Shown here: positions 24,457 through 38,500 of the stretch, in pieces
How the letters are laid out: each line of letters begins with the position of its first letter
Position numbering within the stretch: position 1 is the first letter of the stretch
From: Rotaria macrura
Taxonomy: Eukaryota; Rotifera; Eurotatoria; Philodinida; Philodinidae
DNA: 64,000 bases
Direction of reading: 5' to 3'
NCBI GenBank assembly: GCA_900239685.1
Contig: OENT01000448.1
Location: forward strand, 1-64,000
Made by a program: the position numbers and the translations under genes
The notes under the pieces: generated by a model
What the model saw: only the letters and a program-made list of their open reading frames with translations
What the model was told of the DNA's origin: nothing
The model's database searches: none

Positions 24457-27400
24457 ATGTCGGATGAATCTGCCGAGCAACCATCTTATATTGGTTATGT
24501 ATGGAATCGTCTATTAAGTCGTGTGGAAAGAAAACGAAATGCATTGGCAAATAATGATGCGTTATTGTTATCGGCAGTCGAACGTCAAACAGAAAATTCA
24601 CGTCAGGGTGGAACTATTTGGGAAGCGGTACGTAAAGCTGACGAAGCTGGATTCAAACGTCTTGTTGCTGCTAATTCAAGTAATGTTGATGCACGTGGAC
24701 CTGTTGGTGAATGTCCGATTCATATGTTATTTTTATATGGAACTGAAACTCATCTTAATATGGCTCGATACTTAATTACACAATATCCACATACAATAAC
24801 ACAAATCTATAATGGAGCTGTAAATAAAAGAAAAACAACTTTTTCTATATTGTATTGAATTAGAAAAAAAAATTCATTGTAATTGTAGGAGTACTACGGC
24901 GAAGTCGTTTTACATATCGCTATTATTAAACGAAATCCAATTATGGTTGAATGGCTACTCGGGGATGAACTCAACAAACCGTATCAAGAACAACAATTGA
25001 CAGCAACTGCTCAAGGAAATTTTTTTAAAGTGTTTGTATTCTTCACTGATGGATTCAAGTAATCGAATAGTGTTTGTCTTTTTGTTAGAGGTCGACCCTG
25101 TTATTATGGTGAAAGCCCTTTGTCATTTGCTTGTTGTACTAATCAATGGAATATCGTAGAAATTTTATTGAAATATGGTCCTTCTATGGATGTGGTTCGT
25201 CTCTAGAATCCTATAATTTATTTGTCTTTTTCTTAAATGTGTAATATCATTAAAATATTATAGGTTGATTCAAATGGAAATAATATACTACATTTACTTG
25301 TCATTCGTAATCTACCGGAGATCTATACTAAATATAAACAACGTTGGTTAGAAGAACAAGCAACATATGAAGATTCAAGTGATGACGATGATGAATGTTA
25401 TCAATTCGAAAAACAAAATATTACACCATTATGGAAACGTTTAAATAAAGATGGTTACACACCATTGACATTGGCTGCTCAATTAGGTCAAGCGGAAATG
25501 TTTTCATTTTTACTTGAAGAACGTAAAATAACTCAATGGAGTTTTGGACCAGTTGCATGTGTACTCTATCCACTTGATCAAGTCGATTTAGAATTTCAGG
25601 AAGATGTAAACAAAATCGTTTTTTTTTTAAACACTACATAATATTTTTCTTTTCACTATTGAAAATTATTCTTGTTTAATTTAGAACCTTGAAAAACCAG
25701 TTAGCGCTCTTGAGTTAATCGTACAAAATGCTCATGTTGAACTTATTATGCATCCACGTATGATTGATTTGGTTAGTAAAAAATGGGAACGTTTTGCAAG
25801 ACGAATATTTTTCCGTCGATTCCTTATTACATTTTGTTATCTATTAATTTTTCTTCTTACGACTATTCTTGATCAAACACGAACCGAAACGGTAAGGCAT
25901 ATATATATATATATATAATTAATGAGAATAATGTCATGTGTCAACATCAAAGTTATTAGTACTTTTTATCAGCCAAGACTTTTTTCCTATTCGTATATTG
26001 CAATACAGAAAATAGTCGAACTATAGAACGTAATCATTAAGAAGGTTTCAATCGGTAGTTAATGAAGCGTGACCGAATAAACTTTTTTCATTCTATAAAT
26101 GTGACTAGAAAAGTACCAATCTTTCTAGAATGGTCTCTCTGTTTTTTATAAACTATCCTATTAGCTCCACCGATATTCTTCATAATGATCTTGATCAACC
26201 TTCATCACGAGCAGATTGCTATCTACTTACCACAAATATAACCTTGAGAATTAGTCATCTATATACATCGATGACTAATTTTCACTAGTAAATGGTCTTC
26301 GTAAAGTTGACTGGAGACTACCAATTTATCTGTCATTGTTTTATAAACGTTTTGTTTTTACATACTGCATCACTACATGCTATTCGAAGCCTATCGGTCG
26401 TTTTGGATTAAAAAAATGTTCTGATTGATGTACGAAAACAATCTAAACGAATATCTACTTTGACAATCATGTCAAAATTATTCAAATGCGCACTCACGAA
26501 GAATAATCTGTTGAACATTGTTGGTTCGTATTTAGCAGATGAGTTTGAGATGTGTGTTATTTCTAAAAATTTCATTCGAAATATCTTCATTTGTTTTAGA
26601 TTGAAGGTGAAGATGATGAAGCCGTGGTGACAAGTGTGGAGCCAGCAGGAGTAGTGTGTCAAACAATATGTACTTTTGGTCGATTGTTTGTTTTAGCAGG
26701 AGCTATATATAAAGGCAGATCTGAATTCAATGAGATAAATAATATTGGTATACGAAAATATTTTCACACGACGGTAAACATTTGTGTTAGAATAGTATAT
26801 AAATTTAATTCTATGCTTTTAAAATCTAGGGTTCTGGTCTACTTGAAAATTCTTTGGGATGTTTATTTCCTATAACGATTATTTTAGTCAATTTGTTTCG
26901 TGTATTAGATGTCGACGCTGAAATGCCATTATTAGCAATAGCAGCATTATTTGGTTGGGGTTATATGCTTTTCTTTGTAATGGCATTTCGTTTAACTGGA
27001 CCATTTGTTGTGATGATTTATCAGATGTTATTCAATGATGTTCTCCGATTTTGCATTATATTTGTTGTATTTCTTGTAGGATTTTCTCAGACATTTTTTA
27101 TCTTATTCAATTATAATGGTAAGAAAACAAAAAACAAAAAACAACAAATTAACATTCAACATGTATCCAATAGATGTTGTTATTATACACAAACGTTTCT
27201 TTTTTTTGTAGGTTTGGGTGGTTTTATCCTTAGTGTTAAACAATGCTTTTTAGGCATGTTAGGAGATTTTGATCTCGATGTTTATACAACTACAAAATAT
27301 GCTTATATAACTGTATTCATTCTTCTTGTTTATATTATTGTTGTAACGATTTTATTACTAAATTTACTTGTTGCTATGATGGGTGATACATATGGAAACA

Positions 27401-27730
27401 TTATCGAAGATGCAACACAAATATGGTTAGTAGAACTCATTTTCTAAATTTTTTCATGGTCTATAACTTATTTCGTTTTTATCCTCGGAAATACATAGGC
27501 ATTTAGAACGAGCACGTATTGTATTTGCCATTGAAAATGAAATGAGAACTGAAGAACGAAATTTACCAATAAATAAATATTGGACTAATGTTGATGGTGA
27601 ACGATATTTACAAGTCGAAGAAGTTAATGAAAAAGATTTTCTTGCTGCAAATAATGAAAATGAAACTTGTGATGATAAAAATAAAACAAAGGAAAGTGAT
27701 GATGGTGGGTCTGATGAAGTTGTCTTATAA
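24457..27730 (+). CDS. TRPV: TRPV-type cation channel (Nanchung/OSM-9-like)
   Basis: Nine exons: 24457-24819, 24889-25031, 25089-25194, 25264-25605, 25685-25891, 26600-26773, 26830-27118, 27212-27425 and 27499-27730; about 689 aa. N-terminal ankyrin-type repeats are seen in GECPIHMLFLYGTETHL, YYGEVVLHIAI, YYGESPLSFA, GNNILHLLVIRN and DGYTPLTLAAQLGQ. Six membrane segments follow, with pore helix and filter CFLGMLGDFD before TM6 (VTILLLNLLVAMMGDTY), then a TRP-box-like WHLERARIVFAIE and an acidic C-tail. TRPV channels are Ca2+-permeable and mediate mechanical, osmotic or chemical sensing in ciliated sensory cells. The start is ATG at 24457 (MSDESAEQ); the frame opens at a TTG nine bases earlier. 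The exon 2 and exon 3 donors have alternatives a few bases away. Intron 5 is longest (about 0.7 kb). Shorter than insect Nanchung, mostly at the termini. Confidence 0.91.
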
Positions 27731-30389
27731 GAAACGTGGCTTTGTTTTTTAAATATTTTTCAAATTCAAAATTAAACTAAATATTTATTTATGTTTATGG
27801 ATTATAGACTAGTATTGTAATAATAAATTTTAAACATAATACAAAGTAGAAATAAAGTATTCTACTTAACTCAAACATTGTGTTTACTAAACAAGCTTAT
27901 TTTCCTAATATCTAATAAATTGTTTAGTGTCAACAATGATTTTCTTTTTCATGTGTGGTAAAACTATTGGCATACATCGGATCGAAGATTAGTAGTATCA
28001 CAAAGAGAGAGAAGTGGAAACAAAGTTTGCATCTCGGTAAACTATGTGTTACATAACGAATCAAAGATAAATACGAAAAAAACAAATCACAGAGCATAGC
28101 AATGCTATAAAATCGTAAAGCATTGACTGACATAAAGTAAACACATCGAAAAATGACTCATTGCATTCTTCGATCTTTTAATTCAAAAGTAATGTGAGAT
28201 GAATTATTGAGTAGATAAAACGTATATTATGACCGAAATACATATATTTTTTTCCTGTCAGTATAATAAGAAGATATTGATCATGTATAGTAAAGTGTCA
28301 ATAGAGCAATCAAGGTGGATATATATTGCTACAGGTAAACATGTTTTTAGCTTAACGCCATTTTTCTTTTCATAAGAAACTAGTGCATCGATCGGTATTA
28401 TGATTAACAATACACTATCGGGCAAATAATCTTGTCAATGTTGTAAAAATGATGGGCATTCATCAGCATATCCAAAATATACAATAATAAATCGTTAAGA
28501 AGATGACTAGTTAACAAAATTTTAACTCGATAGTATAATAGTTGATTTCTGTTTCAAACTAAAGTTCACTGGATTAATCAGAATTGTAAACAAAGTCAAC
28601 TGTAAAATACTAATATATGTCAGTGTCTTATTAAATCATACTATTCATCAAGCTATTTCTATTCGGCCACTATTTGTTTGATCATCGAATAATTAATCTT
28701 TTGATTACAAACTTTGTTAACGATGGATATGAATATAAAAACCGAGAAGTATCAAGAGTATATATGTATCGGAAAATGATGATTAGAGATTATACAGGAT
28801 GTGTCTGTGTGATACATGCACAAACTTGCATCTAGAAAAGTTGCTACTAAGAATTTTGGTTCGCTTTTCTACTTAGCGAAAATACCAGATAGGATATTGA
28901 TGAGTAAAACGCTCTCTTAAGAAACATAATTTTGTTTAGTTTCTTGAGAATTAAAAGTATTTGCAAAGTCATTCTTTTTTTTGTCATCTGTCATTGTATG
29001 AAATGTCTCAGATCGGAGAAAATCAACTTATCGAATCTCACTTTAATCCAGATTCTTAATCGAACATATTCTTTTTACGCTACATGTTACTGTTAAAATT
29101 CTTCATCATTTTTTTTGATCTAAAAAATAATTCGCTTAACATGCGGTTTGATGATCGAAACACTCATCGTTTCCGTTCTTCATTCGTGATCGTATATTCT
29201 TTCAAAAATGTCCAGGTATTGTTCATTCGTCACTTTGATTGGTTAATCATTATTTTCGCTTTAATTATCGAATGATTGTCAATGATTGAAACTATTTTAC
29301 TATCCCAGAGTTAGCGAAGAAGATTTTTATCTCATGCATTTAAATTGTAATAGTTAACGTAAAAGAATGCTTGTCAATGATTGATATCTATGTACGAGAG
29401 ACATATTTAGCATATTAAAAAAAATCATCTTTCATTTTAAATTCCGTGAAATGAAAATGTATGTATCAAATTATTTGATTCGTATGGAAAAATAACTCTG
29501 AGAGAAACGATAGAAGGTCGTTACTTATTAACAGGTACGTCAAACATATGTATTGAGCTCTATTCATATAGTCTTACATTTACTACTAACTGGATACTAT
29601 TCATTAATCCTTAAAAGCCGAATGTTGCTTCCGATGGACATCAGAATAATTTTAATATAATCCAGTACAAGAGCATATATGTAAAACCTAATATATTATT
29701 CTTTGTAAATTAAAATGATCTCAGTGATCATAAAGAGATGAAACTATAATTTTCAAGTGACTGTTATATCGAACAGTCGATCTCTAATTAACTCATGTTT
29801 TCTTTAATATCACTATTCTACTCCGAGTCATGTGAGTCTTTGAATTTTTTAAGTGGTATTGTCAGGCATAAAATCAATGTATCTGATGCAATCATTTCAC
29901 TTATGCAAGACATTATCATGGAGAAAATATTCGTTGTATGGGGATTATTTTTGCAAAATGTTATCAATTCTTCTTTTTACATCCAATATCTCAACGTTCG
30001 GCTTTTGAGGGTTAACTATTACCATGAAATTTATACTTACTCGAATTGTCCATGCTAAGGATTATCAAATAGATGTGACTATTACCATCAACTGTTATTC
30101 ATATATCAGAATCTATGGGTAATGTGTTTTTTATTTTTTATTTGTACGAATTAATTCGTTTTGCTCGATAGTCGATAGGATTTATTTTTTCGTTCATATT
30201 CAGTCGAACAGAAAATGATACTATGAAAATTGCATTGATTTCGGCAGAATATTTATTCTACAATGAATGGTTTCGAATCAGAAAAGAGATAAATGAAAAG
30301 AACAGAAGAAAATAGTATGAGTACGGTTTTACAAAAAAAATTCGTATGGAAACAGTTTCTAATTCAAAACGTGAGAGTATAAAATGTCG

Positions 30390-31130
30390 ATCGAACTGTT
30401 GACAATATGTTTGAACGATTATTCGTTCAAGATGCCAAGGCATTCGATTACTTATTTGAATAACTTTTAATAGGAACGAAAAAGAAACCTGCGGTTTTCG
30501 TCGTTTGATAGTCAAGATCCAGACGCATATTTTCGTAAGTGAAATCTTTTTTAAGGAGAAATCCGAAGATAGGTTTTCTACGAGATCTCTGAATTTCTAG
30601 AAACCGTTATAGAAGTCTATTGATTTTCTTAAACAGTTGAAAGTAGCATCAAAAACTGAGCCGACTCATATGTTTCGAATCTTTTCACGAACGTTTTTGT
30701 TGATTATTCATTTACCATTATGGGTTGTAACAGGATGCTACAAACTTGGAACCTGTTTTCTACCGTTCAAATGATATTTTGATGAAACTCTTGTTTCGAC
30801 GAACGTATGACCGACACTACTACTGGGATGAATTTTTCGATAAAAACCAAAATGGTCGTGAAAAACTTCGAAACATATGTATAAATATATACAAGTCGGC
30901 TCAGTTTTTGATACTGGTTTCGAATACGTAAGCAAATTAATAAAACCCGAATGGTTTTCCAGAGATTCTCTGAAAAACCGGTCTCTCGAATTTTTCCTGA
31001 GAAAAAATTTGTGTCTCGGTCTTGGCTATCAAATGATCAATAATCAAGGTCTCTATCTTGTTCCTATCAAAATTCGTTGAAAAAAATAAACGAGTGCCTT
31101 GATTTCTGGAACGAATAATAGCATGATTTC
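30390..31130. repeat. Long imperfect inverted repeat (foldback element)
   Basis: The reverse complement of about 30390-30710 matches about 30835-31130 in order. Shared blocks include CGTGAAAA..TTCGAAACATATG, GGCTCAGTTTTTGAT, AGAGAT, CTTG.CTATCAAA, TTGTTCCTAT, GCCTTG and GAACGAATAAT. Arms are about 300 bp, with many mismatches and small indels, around a 120-bp centre. It looks like an old palindromic, non-autonomous DNA transposon. No transposase or clear target duplication was identified. Confidence 0.65.
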
Positions 31131-32445
31131 TTTGAAAAAGCATAAAAATCTAAATCATTTCAATAGATTCGCATCAAAAACAATGATAATGATATCTATT
31201 GAGTAACCTCAAGGACCATCACTACAAAGTACAAAGTTCTCAAGAAAACAATCAAAGCCACATGTATTGAAATAGTTTCAACGTGTCTTCAATTAATCGT
31301 TGGCTATGTTAGTTTCATAGTCGAGGTACGGATTCGTCACATGTAACTCAAAAATAGTATACATTCAAGTAAATCTATTAAAAAAATATTGTTTTCTTCA
31401 TTTTCAAGGATCAACCTATGGATATATATTCAATATGCTGGACTACTATTCAACATTATTAGATGTAATTTTCAGGATTTTAAAATACATATTTTTGAAT
31501 AAAGAAAATGATTTATCTTTTCTTTATTGAATACTTTGAAATATATTATCAATTTAATTTCATTGTAATCAGTCTACGGAAGTCATTGTTTCAAAAATAC
31601 TCTGTATTGATTCATGTTAAATATAGTATTTTTAATATCAGCTGTTTTGAGTGAATACAAGCCAGTAAATATAATAAATAAACATGATTGTAGACAAGTC
31701 GATACTTTGCTAAAGAAGTTTTCTAGCACACATTACAAATCGAACTGTTTAGGTCGAAACAACATCGTACGTTCATTGTAAATTCTTTTGATTTCAATAT
31801 CCATTAGACGGTTTTTTGTGTAATTCTGATAAGAATCAAAGTCAATGTCTAGTTGAGCCACGGTTTAACACGTCAATGTAATCGATGAGCTGACTTATCA
31901 TATTCTATGCACAAATCTAAAATTTTGTCGATTATATTCAAACAGAAGTCGAAATTGAACTGTATCATTTAAAATTATGAAATCAATTTCGTTTTTCTTT
32001 TCGTATATTAGATATTTTGATTCAATTCAATCCATGCTCATATAGTACCTATAAAATGTTAAAATTATGGTGCAATTAGAGTTGAACATATATCTTTATC
32101 TACGAGCAAAATTTCTCAAGGACGAATCTTTAATAATGTTTTCGATGGAATCAATACAACTGATATACGTAGATAATTACATCAGTCTTAATAATCTTTC
32201 GACGTAAATATATAAACGAAAAAGAAGATTGATCATATTGAATGGCTTCTTGATTTTGAAGTCAAAATGTAGATATTGAATAAGATTATACTAGATAAAA
32301 GACTCATTACTGTCATTGAACTGCCTTACAAATGAGAAAGCAAGAAAAAAAACACACGCCTCCTACGCATTCATTTAGTAGCAGAAAAAAAAATACGACA
32401 AGGAAACCCGAGAAGGAGCTACAGTAGCTTGTGTTCATTCAATCC

Positions 32446-32453
32446 TATATAAA
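32446..32453 (+). promoter_or_regulatory. TATA box candidate for TPH
   Basis: TATATAAA lies 66 bp before the TPH start codon, a spacing that allows a transcription start about 40 bp before ATG. Confidence 0.5.
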
Positions 32454-32519
32454 CTGTTTGATCACTCTCATTTGTTTCTTCATTAAAAGAAGAGTTCTAA
32501 GAGATAGCACAGTCGAACA

Positions 32520-35500
32520 ATGTCATACAAATCATCTTATTTCCGTTGTCTAGAAGTAAGTGAAAAAGAATCGATGGAAAAAGTATGTTATGAATAAAAA
32601 TCGAAACTATTTCATTTAGCATCGATTATCAACATTGCCGGAAGATATCGATGATCAGGATGCAATCATTGCTTTCAATCATCAAATACCATCAGAACAT
32701 CTCAAATCACTTTTTCAACAAGGAAATACGACATCATTCATATTTTCCATTAAAAATCGAGTTGGTGGTTTGGCACGAGCTCTTAAAGTTTTTCAAGTAT
32801 GATTTCATGAATGTTTATTTGACATGCTATTGGAAGTATTCTTCGACTTTTTATCTTACGTTTATTAATCAAGTGACGCAATACGAAAGATGGGCACCCT
32901 GAAAAAAATGATGTTCACACTTTTTATATGATGTCACTGTATAGAATGTTCATGCTTACATCTCATTGAAAAATATATTCTAAAACGACTTTCTTTTATC
33001 ATCCGTTGATAGGAGACTTTCTCTTCTTACTAGCTGTATTAGATTTATATTTATGACACATGCGTAAACAAAGTAAAAGAATACATATTTGAGTCATAAA
33101 TTTGTGATTTTTCTCTAGATTCATCAAATATATATTGAGCGGTAACAGTTAATTCGATTTTGAGCGACTCATTAAAACGATCTGATAACATTACGGCTAA
33201 TTAAATTTAATTATAGTTGTCGCAAGATAATTTTTTAATGAGTCCAAATAGAAAAATCACAAACATTTTTACTCATCTCTTTTATTTACGAATGTGTAAG
33301 AAATATAAATCTTGTACATTTAGAAAGAGATTGATTCAAACGAGAAGAAAACGCTCTATCTGTTGCAGTGAACAACGTGTTTTCTTTCTTCATCTTTCTA
33401 TCGAAGAGAGATAGAATATGACATCAGTCCCATGATACAGAATTTAAAGAGAAGGGACATCTGTTTCACATCTTACAATCAAGCTACTGAACATGTTCAC
33501 TTGATTATATGATGAAGAAATAAGTTTAACTACAGTAAAACTTCTATATGTAAACATTCGATTGGACAAAAAACAAATTCAAAACCTCCTAATAATCGTG
33601 TAAACTTTAAACTTGTTAGTTTCTATATCTTACTGAAATCAAATCACGAGTTAAATCAAAGAATTTTCTTTTCTCTGAATCTAAATCATGAGAAGAAAAA
33701 AAAACAATAGTCACCGGAGATCGAACCGTCAAAAATAGTATTCTTCGGAGTCAATGTCGGAATTATTGTAGAGAATTTTTATAGAAATCAATGTCAGATT
33801 TATTTTAATAAAACATTCTATGAATTTCATTCGTGTTTTTTGTTTTTTAGCAAGTTTATTCTACATCTATTAAGTAACGAGTACAACTAGATTGATTGAA
33901 TATGTTCGAAGAATAATAAACTAAGTACAACATCCGAGAGACTTCTTCGTTGAAAACGTTTGATCTCGTCGAGTTTAACTATTTTGAAGACAAAGTTACG
34001 AGATAAAATACAGTCGTTAGAATAACTTGAAGAAAAACTTGAACTATGTCAGAGACGATTACGACAAGTGATATACTGATACGATTTATGTTTTCTATTT
34101 CTTTTTTTGTTAGGAAAACGGTATCAATGTTGTTCACATTGAATCTCGTCGTTCGCGTCGTACAAATTCTGAATATGAAATTTATGTTGACTTAGAAGCT
34201 GATCGCAATCGTATTCATGAATCTATGCAACAATTAAAACGTCAAGTGTCTTGTGTTCGATTTGATTTAAATAATATAACTGAAAATATCAATCAAAATT
34301 ATGATGATTCTTTTACTGATGTTGATATGTCGAATTGTAATGGAGATCTCGATCTAACACCACCATCGCCTTTTCTCGATAAGAACGGTGAACCGATCAA
34401 ACGTAAAAGTAAGTTCAGAAGACGAATAGGGAAAAACTAATAAAAAGAAAGACACGAAGGCATCAGATGTCCGATTATTGCTCTACTTCAATTACAAAGA
34501 AAATAAAAATACTACGACTATTTTTAAGAGAGCATAGTCCATATGATACTATTTGCGTGTAAGATTTTAGTAGAAGAATAAGTGTATCCTATTAATAGAA
34601 ATCTTCATTTATTAATTATATATTATATTAGTAGATCATGAAGTGAAAAATAATTAATTTGAGAGTGTAAAACAAAGTTGAATCCAATATACAAACTAGA
34701 ATATTGAAGAAGAAAATCTTATTTTACTTTTTTATTTATCAGTAATACACATAGTCACGTCGAGGGTGCATGTATGATCGGAGGAGTGTGTTTCATGGGC
34801 TCTTGCAATTTTCTGTGCATCCTCTTTTTTTTTTTCAATTGGTATTTGATTAGAAAGAATACAATCAAAAAACTAATATTTGATAGTAGTTCTCGATTTA
34901 TTCAATGGCGTCGTTACGGCACAAGTTTCGTCTATATAATATCTGAGAAAAATATCTATATTCATTCCATTTGTTATGTCTGATTTCTTTGTAAACATTG
35001 AAAACGTTCATATGTCACAGGATCAAAATTCTCTAACGGATTCATTAGATTCAACATCTTTTCATGTAAAGACTGCTTTGAATCTAAATTTATACGTATC
35101 ACCTCAAACAAATGTTTCGTCACCTATACTTTGTTATGATGGTGTCCTATGCTATTTATCAAACATGATCGGTCAAGGTTCATTAGGTGAAATCGAAATT
35201 AATTTAAAACGATATTTTTCATCCGAAGAAATTCATCAAGCATTTACTAATTTACATAATTGTTTAAATTATATTTTATCTACATTTGATGCTCATAAAA
35301 ATCCTACTGTCTACAATATTTTTCAACAATGTTCAAACAGATTAATCGATTCAACATCACTATTATCAGTATTGGAAATAATAAATATGAATCATTTGTT
35401 TTTATATTTACCATCATTTGTTACCAATGATTGGATACATATGATTCGTAGTGTTCAAAATCTTGAAAAACTTGACATAGCAACATCATCTATTGTAAAT

Positions 35501-38500
35501 CTTCAACGACAACTATCGAATTTAAAAGATAATTTAATACCATTACAAGAACTTGTTTATCATATTGATACGATTTCATCTATAATGCAATCGCCTCCGT
35601 CAACGCCCAATGATCAATGTTGTTTACGTACATATTGTAGTCACAATGCGACACTTTTTCATTCAACAACATCGATAAATTCACCATCATCATCATGGGT
35701 TTCATTAAATATTGACACTGATCACATAGCAACCAAATCAGGATTCATTCGAAATCCAGTGACCAATTTCATGATGCCGATATTGCGTTCCGAAAGAGAA
35801 TTATCCATGCATTCAAATGATGATATTATGAGTAGTGATGAAGAATCAGAGCCAAAACCGAAATTATTAAATCGAAGTTTATCTTATCAACCATCAGTAC
35901 GAAGAACAGGCTCAGTAATCGTCAAACGTGATGATGCTCTGTGGGTATATCCGGCTGCAGTTCTACAACAGAAAAACAATTCATTGTTTTCCTCCGTTCA
36001 CGAAGATACAGAAGAATACAATTTTCAACCGTTGCGTTCACGAGCAAATAGTTGTGATGATGACTATCGGATTAAGAAAATACAAAGCCAATATTTAGCT
36101 AAAAAAATGCGAAAACCAAAAAAAACTCTGACAAAATCAGGCAAAGGTTGGCAACGATGAAATACTACCTACCTAGTATTTTTACTAGCAAAAGTGTTTT
36201 GTTTTTCTTGATAGAAATCATTATTGTTTCATAAACAAAATTAATCATTCATTGTTCTTTGTTTTATTTTAGTCGAAGCAGACGAAACACCTTGGTTTCC
36301 ACGTCGTATCAGTGATCTAGATCAATGTTCCAATAAAGTTCTTCTCTACGGAGCAGATCTCGATGCTGATCATCCTGTATGTATTCATAAATAGTACCAT
36401 GCGTATCATCATGTAACTAAGAGTGAAATAAATTGTTTATATAAACTATTCAATGAGTTATTCTCGTTCGAAATCATAAATTTTCTATAAAGTAGTACAG
36501 AAAATGATTACTCGTGTCGATGAAAATACATAGTGAATTTCCCGATGTTGCTAAAGTCTTATGTGCGTATATAATAATTATATTCATTAGAGTATTTTAG
36601 TATATTTTTCTCAAAAAATCTCATAGTTAGATAGTTATCCATTAAGATACAACCGAATGGATAGTGAAAAGTTCGATCTACATTGAGATTCATCGATAGA
36701 TAGATTAATTCATATGATCTCGGAACGATACTAATCGTACAATGTATCATTTTAGTAAAAACAAAGCATAGAACTTTTGTCTACTTTAAAAATGATCATT
36801 CATCACTCAACTATGATAAATTATAGAGAATTTTAGAGCCCATTTTCAAAGATGAAAATTTCTACTTGATGATTTTATAAATCGAGATGAAGCACATAAT
36901 AAAATCGAACGTATCTTGTTAAGTTGTTATCATTTAGGATATTAGTTTTCAATAGTTGGAAATTCAAAGATTCTTTTAAATCGATTAGAATAGTTTTTAA
37001 TTATTGTGAGCGATCTAAAATGCATATATGTATTAGTCACTAAGTTCAAACGAAAAACGCATGACATTTCGTAATTTGGAACGGAATGACAGCGAATAAC
37101 ATATATCTTTCCGACATGTTTTCATCGATTGTGAAAAATTGTTTTCTTTCACTTTAAACATCTATGCTCTAAGATGTAATCAACAAAACTTTAAAAAACA
37201 AACAACTGCTATGAGACAATTCTCTAATAGATAATTTTAAATTGTAGGGCTTTAAAGATGAGGTTTATCGTGCTCGTCGTATGTATTTTCATGATTTGGC
37301 TATAGCATATAAACAGTATGTTTTCATTGTCGTTCTTATTTGTATATCTACAATGAATAATTCATTTTTCAGTGGAGAACCAATCCAACGAGTCGACTAC
37401 ACTAAAGAAGAAACGGAAACATGGTAAATTGTCTATTTTAATCTAAAATCAATTATCACTCTTTCTTTCGTTATTCTATATCAATATATAGGGGTGCAGT
37501 ATTTCGAAATCTAAATAAATTATATCCGACACATGCTTGCAATGAATATTTGGCTAATTGGCCGTTGCTACGAGAAAAATGTGGCTTTCGGTAGGAAAAG
37601 AAAAACATTTTCATTGAAATCATCTTGTTTTCTATCGTATTTAGAGAAGATAATATTCCCCAATTAGAAGATATATCACGTTTTCTTCGTGAACGTACGG
37701 GTTTTACATTACGCCCCGTAGCTGGCTATTTATCACCAAGAGATTTTCTCTATGGTCTAGCATTTCGTGTTTTTCATTGTACACAATATATTCGACATTC
37801 ATCAAATCCATCATATACACCTGAACCGTAAGCTTCAATTAATTGAAATCTAAATTATGATTGATCTTATTTTTAAAAAACAAATATAGAGATTGTTGTC
37901 ATGAATTATTTGGTCATGTTCCACTCTTAGCTGATCCTAATTTTGCTCAATTCTCACATGAAATTGGTTTAGCTGCTATTGGCGCTTCAGAAGATGACAT
38001 CAATCGATTGGCAACGGTAAGAAAGATTGCAGATTTTAAACTACTCCCCATAGAGAACAGCCATTGTTAGCTTGTACGTTCTGATCTAGTTTGTTAGTAT
38101 CTCTATTCGTGACGAATGAATAACTTCATTAGTCATCTAATAGAAGATCTTATAAGAACTGAAAACATTTTTCATAATACTCTTGTAAATTCTAAACCTA
38201 CACTTAAATAATCGAATAACTCCATCTCGAATTGAAATTCAATCAGTGAATAAATCTCATGACTATTAGAATATAATGTGAAAGTTTCGATTGAAGAGAA
38301 AAACGTTCGCCTATCAAAGTAAATAGGATGCTGTTGAATGTGTAAACACAAATGCGAAGATTCAAGATGTGAGTGTATGATGTGGGATTTTCAGTACGAA
38401 TGTAGAATGGATCGATATCCAAATAGATATGACTACCCATTGATGACTACAATGTCGAGTTTACATACTATCGATCGCGTAACGAATCTGAGAAACAGTA

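Larger units (their letters stand above)
27731..32519. other. 4.8-kb intergenic region, no gene seen
   Basis: No coding region was recognised. The only structure found is the long imperfect inverted repeat at about 30390-31130 (separate entry). Short frames on both strands within it are by-products of the repeat. Confidence 0.5.

Noticed and set aside
30258..31143. Several 61-85 aa frames on both strands
   Set aside because: All lie inside the inverted repeat and have no recognised domain. Treated as repeat by-products.
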